From contig CM043017.1 in assembly GCA_023690525.1 (NCBI GenBank), positions 160,383,518-160,447,517 of the forward strand: 64,000 nucleotides of DNA, given 5' to 3'. Every line of letters starts with the position of its first letter. The stretch's first letter is position 1. Under the pieces are notes generated by a model. The model was not told the origin of the DNA. It saw nothing but the letters and a program-made list of their open reading frames with translations, and made no database searches. Source of the DNA: Holotrichia oblita (lineage: Eukaryota; Arthropoda; Insecta; Coleoptera; Scarabaeidae). Shown here piece after piece: positions 57,942-64,000 of this stretch. A program made the translations under genes and the position numbers.

Positions 57942-60780
57942 CAGTCCAACAGCCTTTCCCCAATTAATTGTTATTACCAGAATGTGCGAAGTATGCGTGG
58001 AAAATCCTTCGAATTTTATACAGCCTGCTGTTCGGAGGACTACGATGTCATTGGTATCACCGAAACATGGTTAGATGATGGATGTTCTTCATATGAATAT
58101 TTTTCGGATTTGTATCAAGTGTTTAGATGTGATCGAAGACATTTTGAAATAAATAAAACTACTGGTGGTGGGGCTTTGGTAGCAGTTAAGAATACTATCA
58201 CTGTTTCAGTTATAGATTTAGCAACATTTCTATTAAGTATTATTTTCGTTTGCGGATATAGTTGGCGTGAAGTGTACTTTGTCTCATTCTTTTACTTTGT
58301 ATGTATTTGTATTATATATACCTCCAGATGTATCTGGTGAAGATTTTGAGAACTTTTTTGAATTTTTTGAGCAATTCATTATTAATTATCAAAATGTTTT
58401 AGTTATAGGCGACTTTAATGTGACTCACTTTAATAATCCTAATGTTACTGATTCTCGTAAACGAACTATATTGAGTTTTATTGATGTTACAAGTCTGTCT
58501 CAGTATAATAATATTGTAAATCATAATGGGCGTCTGTTAGACTTAGTTATGACTAGCTGTGAAGTAAGTGTAAGTAGAGAAAGTTGCCCACTTGTCACGG
58601 AAGACTCGCATCACCCTGCACTCTTAATTGAAATAACTTATAATAATACAATGACTACGAATTTGACTAGCAATCCACACTGTAGATCTTACAACTTTAG
58701 ACTTGCTGATTTTTCTAACTTATACACTGCTTTAACGTCAATTGACTGGTCATTCTTAGAAAGAGATTATGATCCCAACACTGCCTGTAACTTATTTTAT
58801 GAAAAATTATATTCCATATTTGACGTATATGTTCCTGTTTATAAACATGTTAAAAGACAGTTTCCGAATTGGTATACTTCAACAATCATACAAAATATTA
58901 AACTGAAGTCATATTATTTTAAGCAACACAAAAAATGCAATAACACAAATGCACTCGCGCAGTATAGATATCTCCGTACGTTAATTAAGAAACAAATAAA
59001 GGTTGCTTACCAAGAATATATTTCTAACGCCGAGGCTTCTATTTATACCAACCCTCAGAACTTCTGGTCATATGTCCATAGTAAAAATGGGAGATCTCGG
59101 ATTCCTGGCTCCATACACTTTGATAATGATATATATAACCAGCCACAAGATATTGTCAATATTTTTGCAACTTACTTTAGTAGTGTATACGTCGTTAGTA
59201 ACACCAACAGTAACATGCCTTCTGGAAATGTTAATACAGGATACGTTAATATCCCACTCATTGACGAGTTTGAAGTGCGTATAGCTATGAAGAAGCTAAA
59301 TAATAAAATGACAGCAGGCCCGGATGGTATTCCTAGTTTCCTTGTTCGAGATTGTGCAATTTTATTGGCATCCCCATTAACAACAATCTTCAATTTAGCA
59401 CTAAAAACTATGACATTTCCCGATTTGTATAAGTGTACGAAAGTTTGTCCTGTGCTAAAGAGTGGATCTTCGAATGATGTAAGGAATTATCGTCCAATAT
59501 CGATACTTAATAACTTTGCGAAAGTGTTTGAATCTGTCCTGTATTCCCGCATCTACCCACTTGTCAAAAATTATATTGCGGTCGATCAACATGGCTTTAT
59601 GGAAAAAAGATCAACAATCTCAAATTTGGCCAATTTCACGCAATATACGCTGAACAAATTCGATGATTGTGGCCAGGTGGATGTCATTTATACAGACATA
59701 TCGAAAGCTTTTGACTCTATAGATCACAAACTACTAGTCCGCAAACTTCAGTCATATGGCTTTAGTAACGCTTTAACGTATCTCTTCAGCTCCTATTTAT
59801 CTGGGCGTATGCAATACGTATTTTATAATGGATATAAGTCATACTTATTTGGGGCTACCTCAGGAGTACCTCAAGGATCAAATCTAGGACCGCTACTGTT
59901 TCTGTTGTTTATCAATGATCTTATTGATTTGATTGACTGCAAAAAGAATGTTTTCGCTGATGATTTGAAGATTTATACATCAATCGATTCAAATGCTGAT
60001 TGCTTGCGACTACAAAATCAATTAAATAAAATCTCTGAATGGTGTACTGCCAATAGACTTCACTTAAATATAGCAAAGTGTAGAATTGTATGCTTCACGA
60101 ATAAACTAACACCAATATTTTATGACTATACTGTGGATGGTACAATACTTAAGAGAGATTCAGTGGTAAAGGATCTGGGAATTTACTTTGATGCATCTTT
60201 GGCGTTTACCCTACACAGGGATAATACAGTATCAGCAGCAATGAAGATGTTGGGGTTTATAATTAGAAATGCCGCAAGCTTTCAGACGGGAACTTTGAAG
60301 TTGATTTATTTTGCCTATGTGAGATCAAAGCTTGAATATGGTTCCCTTATATGGAATCCTTTTTATTCTGTTCATAAAGTACACTTGGAGAGAGTTCAGA
60401 GAAGATTCTTGAAGTTTCTGTATTTTAGGGAAGAGGGAACATATCCTCCCCAAGGATATGACTACCAGATATTACTGAACAGATTTAATATGGAATCACT
60501 TGAGGTTAGACGTCAGTTGCACTTGATAAAATTTCTCTATAACCTGGTACATAATAAGATTGATTCGCCAGATTTACTGTCACAGCTCCAGTTTCTTGTA
60601 CCTAGGCCTTCAACTAGACATACTCTCACTTTTTATACACTGTATGCTCGCCTTAATGCCTCCTTAAACTCACCGATTGTTGCTATGTCACGTAGTTTTA
60701 ACTTAATATCATCGTATTGTGACATTAACTTTACTTCCCTTAAGGAAATATTGAGATTCGCCCTCGAGTTATTGGCATGA
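57942..60780 (+). pseudogene. LINE A ORF2, endonuclease-RT, one frameshift
   Basis: Polyprotein of about 945 codons. The reading frame opens right after ORF1 (SNSLSPINCYYQNVRSMRGK). Endonuclease motifs: VIGITETWLDDG (catalytic Glu), VLVIGDFNVTHFN (Asp/Asn) and TEDSHHPALLIEI (Asp-His end). RT motifs: NYRPISILNNFAKVFES, HGFMEKRSTISNL, IYTDISKAFDSIDHKL (first Asp), SGVPQGSNLGPLLFLLFIND, KNVFADDLKIYTS (Asp pair), KDLGIYFDASL. The C-terminus is uninterrupted to the TGA at 60780. The only break is near 58243, inside the endonuclease: the first frame stops at 58340, and the second is open from 58237. An extra T in the run tttt at 58243-58246 would explain it and would restore a sensible DIVGVK block. 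The GTG at 58267 is not a real start. Confidence 0.88.
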
Positions 60781-60964
60781 TGTCATGTTGATATTATCAT
60801 TGGGTTCTGTTATTATATACGGTTATGTTTAATTTGAATCGAATGAAACTATTAATTTACTAGTTATAGTTAGTTATTAATTGTATGTGTTTATGTATGT
60901 ACTATTTCATTTTCTCTATCTATTGTTTGTCCTTTGTATGGAGAAATCTGTTGGACAATAAATG

Positions 60965-60996
<32 letters not shown>

Positions 60997-61005
60997 ATGT
61001 TTATT

Positions 61006-61124
61006 CATTTGTTTTTACAGACTAACATGTTTTCTATGGATATCTTAAATTAAACATTTATCGGAACGGCTTATTATATTACATTATTATTGAGAAAGCG
61101 GTTAAATATGCTAGTAGTGGAAAA
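61006..61124. other. Spacer after LINE A
   Basis: Short AT-rich spacer starting with the possible target duplication of the LINE. No gene. Confidence 0.5.
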
Positions 61125-61246
61125 AATAGTATATAAACCACGGCAGAAGAAGATTTTTCTCAGCCTCTTAGCCATTATTAATAATATGTAATAATGCTAC
61201 TCGGCCGAGAAAAATGTCTTCTCTCCCTTGGTATATAATTACTATT
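61125..61246. repeat. 122-bp imperfect hairpin
   Basis: Left arm 61125-61181 (aatagtatataaaccacggc, then agaagaagatttttctcagc) pairs with right arm 61189-61246 (gccgagaaaaatgtcttctc, then ccttggtatataattactat). The arms are about 80% complementary by eye and the loop is only about 7 bp. The ends give no clear target duplication. It may be a very small MITE or a structured RNA locus; nothing shows expression. Confidence 0.65.
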
Positions 61247-61892
61247 CTTGCAATGTGTACATTATTGTATTGTTTAAGAGAAAAACTTTGTCAGAAAAAA
61301 ATTATATTGCTGTCACACAATGAATAATGTCAAAATGACACTTGATAAATAGCTTTTATATACATAAAAGGTAAGTGGCTTATAATAATTTGCAAGTATT
61401 ACTCAGTTACTCAGCACCTACTGAGATGAAGATCTTTTTGAAACACGTTGTATTAGTATAGGTACTGAAAATAAATTTATTTGCAAACCAATATAAATAA
61501 AATAATTAAGCATAGATAGTTTGCAATAAATCACATTTTCATTTCATGGTCACATGTTTGTGGTTTTTCACATTTGCATAGCTTGTTTATGTTTACAACT
61601 GATTACCATTTGTTACAAAACAATTTCCTGTACTGTTAAATTCTTGTTGATCGGTGTAGTGCTGCTACACTAATATGTTATTTCACTTACTTATTTACTT
61701 GTGTAGGGGCAAAAACAAGATACAAAAACAAAATAACTTAAAGTAAAATTGCAGAAAAAACTACCAAACGTGACATTTTGCCACTAATGTAAAAGGTTTC
61801 TTCAGAAGCGAAGGTGGATAAAGAGCGGCACAAGGTCTTGATAACTGTATACATTTAGATTAAACTTTACTTAAAAGTTGTTATTACATTTA
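61247..61892. other. No gene recognised
   Basis: AT-rich spacer, no supported feature. Confidence 0.5.
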
Positions 61893-62786
61893 GGCCTGCT
61901 TTATTCATCTTCCAGTAAAGTTTCTGTTAGTTACTTGACAATTAAATTTACTTGCCACATTTACTATTTTTGGGTTTATTCATAAAATTTAAAAGGTCGG
62001 TTAGTTACTATTAGGAAGAACTAAATGTTTTTGCCAGAGTAGTACTATGTTTAGGAGAAAATAGAGAAATAGAGAAAAATTTGTAATTCTAATTGACATG
62101 ACTATCCTGCGTTTGCTAAGTCTTATCACGTGTTGACGTAAACAGTTTAAAAGAAATAATATAGTTCTATTCATTCTCGATTCCTTATTATCGTTATTTT
62201 TTACTATCGTTTGCATTTTATAGTCAAAATTAGTTCAATTGTTATGTAAAAACTTCTGGTATCATAAAAGGGTATAGCATTATTCCTGTAAATTATACAA
62301 ATGCAGTCTGTCAACACAAATATATTTCATCATATGTGTAGCTATTTGGATTGTGAAAAAGTTGATTTGTTCTAAAATATTTTGAAGATTGTTTTGAAAT
62401 TCTAGATCGACAAACAAATTCAACATCATTAAATTTATTAAAATTGTTTTTTGTTTGATATCAATTACGTGTTTGATAAGGTTCTCGGTCTCTATTCACC
62501 AAATTAATAATATTGACAAAATAGTTGTCTAAAATATCGTCAATGTCTTCAAATAAATCCATCTTACTCGTCTACTAACTTTTCTATATAACAGTTCACA
62601 AACCACGCAATTTTAGTCTTACTTGACACTTTATAGGGTAGCTGACCATCAAGTAAATTTTCTGCTAAGTAAGTAATTTTACTACGCTGTTACATTTTAC
62701 TTGATCATGAATAAACGTGCCAAGTAAGGCTTTACCTAACAATTAGAGGTACTCGATACTTTACTGGAAGGTGATTAAACCGGGCC
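61893..62786. mobile_element. Harbinger-like non-autonomous element (894 bp)
   Basis: The left end ggcctgctttattcatcttc and the right end (reverse complement ggcccggtttaatcaccttc) match over about 33 bp with several mismatches, both continuing into 'cagtaaagt'. TTA lies outside both ends (61890-61892, 62787-62789). A 3-bp TTA target and GGCC-type ends are the usual signs of PIF/Harbinger. Subterminal 'ttacttg'/'caagtaa' words are frequent on both sides, possibly binding sites. There is no transposase frame inside. Confidence 0.75.
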
Positions 62787-62789
62787 TTA

Positions 62790-63627
62790 GAGTAAAATAT
62801 GCGTCTTTGTGAGCGAATTATGTCCAATAAACGTTGGTACAGTTTTATTTACACTAATTTCATTGTGTCAATAGCTTGAATTGCTAACTAAACTTTTAAG
62901 TTTTTCGAGTTTTAATTTCCTCTTTTCCAATAGTCACATGTTTTGTAAATTAGCATGTGGTTTAGTATGCATCAAATTCGCTTCAGTGAACTGCCTTTAA
63001 AAATTTAAATTATTTGCTCTGGTGCTGGTTTGTGTGTTTTAGGGGAAATTTTTCGCACGGCTTTGGCGTTGACTATAAATTTAGACTTATGACCTAAAAT
63101 TTAATATAGTATGCAGGTTAGTTTTTTTATTCGTTTCTTTATATACTTAATATATTGAACTGTCAAACACGGCAGATATGAAAAATAAAGTATCTTTAAA
63201 CAAATATAATTATATATATTGTACAAAATAGATATCCCACCCTCTTTCTTACCTTAAAATTAATGTGTGTGCATATGCACGTGTTACAAGATTTTAGTTA
63301 CAAATTTTGTCCTTCCTGCGCTTGAGTATTGTTCGTCCTCCTTCTTTTTTGCCTAGACTCTGCCATCAACTTTATTTTCAAATCTGTAGTTTCGAAATCG
63401 GTTCTAAATCACTTTTATGTATTTTTTATTTAAATTGAAATTTTCGTTGACTGTTTTCTTCTTGTCCAACTCAATTCTCTTTATTTCAAACCTGTAGCAC
63501 CCAGGGCTATCAAAAATCACGGTGACGACATCCCACACTAGATGTTTAATTTTGAAATGTTTTCTTGTACGGTTTGATTGTAATTTTGTAATTGATTCCT
63601 AAATCGAGTCGTTTTATGGGTTGTCGG
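62790..63627. other. No gene; possible LINE scrap at ~63300
   Basis: AT-rich. Near 63303-63370 one plus frame reads FVLPALEYCSSSF, similar to the 'P.L.YCS..W' segment after the RT thumb in many LINEs. It stands alone and leads toward the dispersed repeat that follows. Confidence 0.35.
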
Positions 63628-63706
63628 TGCTTAGTTGCACTGGCTCCGTAAGGTGTATTGCTTGTCTGGCTATCACTGTAACTCTCGCGGTGTAGTTTTG
63701 TGGTAG
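63628..63706 (+). repeat. Dispersed repeat, copy 3
   Basis: Plus strand tgcttagttgcactggctcc, gtaaggtgtattgcttgtct, ggctatcactgtaactctcg and 'cggtgtagttttgtg'. It aligns with the minus strand of 51775-51855, and more distantly with 5690-5745. Confidence 0.75.
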
Positions 63707-64000
63707 CTTCGTATAGCCTTTTATAATACCGCGCTTTTAATCACTTTGCACCCAACAGCGAATGGTGAGTCGATCCGGATTTCAACTGGCTGCAAAAATG
63801 TCACCGCCACCACAGCGATAGTCAGCCTCCTAACTACTGCGGCTATCGACCTGTTTTAATGATAATAATAAACATTATTTACGCCATCTTACTACATTAG
63901 CTGAATTTCATGACATACTTCTTTATCATTGTTCTTTTGTTTCAGTAATATTTAAGAAGCTTTTGGTTAACAGTACCAATATAGTTTTCTTAAAAACAGG
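63707..64000. other. Continuation beyond the dispersed repeat
   Basis: Moderately GC-rich for 130 bp (ccaccgccaccacagcgata region) and then 'ttttaatgataataataaac', which resembles a LINE 3' end with an ATT-type tail near 63857-63880. This hints that the dispersed repeat and this stretch belong to the 3' part of one LINE-like element. Confidence 0.35.

Larger units (their letters stand above)
57046..61005 (+). mobile_element. LINE family A, near full length
   Basis: Complete two-ORF LINE of the CR1/Jockey group: about 140 bp of 5' UTR, ORF1 (57190-57939), ORF2 (57942-60780), a roughly 180-bp 3' UTR, and a tail of ATT repeats with the surrounding phrase aaatgttta repeated either side. The 8-base word catttgtt lies at 57038-57045 and at 61006-61013 and may be the target duplication, which would set the limits given; 8 bp of AT-rich sequence is modest support. 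Family relatives in this window are at 7.2-8.5 kb, 43.2-43.7 kb and probably 48.0 kb. Confidence 0.85.

Noticed and set aside
58267..58340. GTG at 58267 as a start of a separate 837-residue protein
   Set aside because: It lies inside the endonuclease domain. The frame is open upstream to 58237 and joins ORF2 through a one-base indel, so it is not a separate gene.
60961..60995. ATT microsatellite as an independent repeat
   Set aside because: This and the similar runs at 8462, 12800, 23840, 29155 and 45870 are tails of retroelements, not separate loci.
1..64000. CRISPR arrays, operons, bacterial promoters or terminators
   Set aside because: No regularly spaced direct repeats, and all coding content is of eukaryotic transposon type, so these categories do not apply.

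Overview
The window reads as AT-rich insect (or at least arthropod) nuclear DNA. The evidence is its transposon content: CR1/Jockey-type LINEs, an R1-like fragment, Penelope, piggyBac, pogo, Tc1, and several mariner lineages including rosa-type ones. There are also (ATT)n LINE tails and many small inverted-repeat elements. I found no convincing host exon, rRNA or functional tRNA. Almost every recognisable coding segment belongs to a mobile element, and most are broken. The species cannot be named from this sequence.

Layout. 0-13 kb: a Jockey-like reverse transcriptase (RT) remnant, a mariner with TA-flanked inverted ends, a 5'-truncated LINE of 'family A', two decayed rosa-type transposases, and a 5'-truncated LINE of 'family B'. 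13-27 kb: a 502-bp foldback element, a nested hairpin, an old LINE, an R1-like fragment, a region of decayed repeated phrases, a Tc1 scrap, and a family B LINE with a 504-codon RT frame and 9-bp target duplications. 27-33 kb: a pogo/Tigger remnant, a tRNA-derived SINE, and a LINE whose RT is split at the catalytic YADD region by a TTAA-flanked piggyBac. 33-38 kb: a 22-bp perfect palindrome and a 1.3-kb non-coding element with inverted ends. 39-42 kb: a Penelope element with RT and the start of GIY-YIG, next to an unidentified GC-rich ORF.

43-54 kb: LINE A fragment, a second mariner, and a rosa-type transposase split by a LINE B insertion with matching 8-bp duplications. After these comes a three-layer nest (243-bp MITE inside a 996-bp element inside a LINE), then scrambled endonuclease pieces. 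54-61 kb: a rosa-type transposase intact except for one frameshift, a 232-bp MITE with 28-bp perfect ends, and the best-preserved element of the window, a LINE A with a PHD-type ORF1 and an EN-RT ORF2 broken by one frameshift. 61-64 kb: a hairpin, a Harbinger-like 894-bp element with TTA duplications, and a third copy of a short dispersed repeat.

The genes do not form a host pathway; they record successive insertions. Layering gives relative ages: the piggyBac, the 996-bp element and the 45.9-47.4 kb LINE B are all younger than the elements they interrupt. I found no clearly new biological system. The least explained items are the GC-rich ORF at 41.5-41.8 kb, the three-copy dispersed repeat, the foldback at 14.6 kb and the repeated phrases at 22-23 kb.
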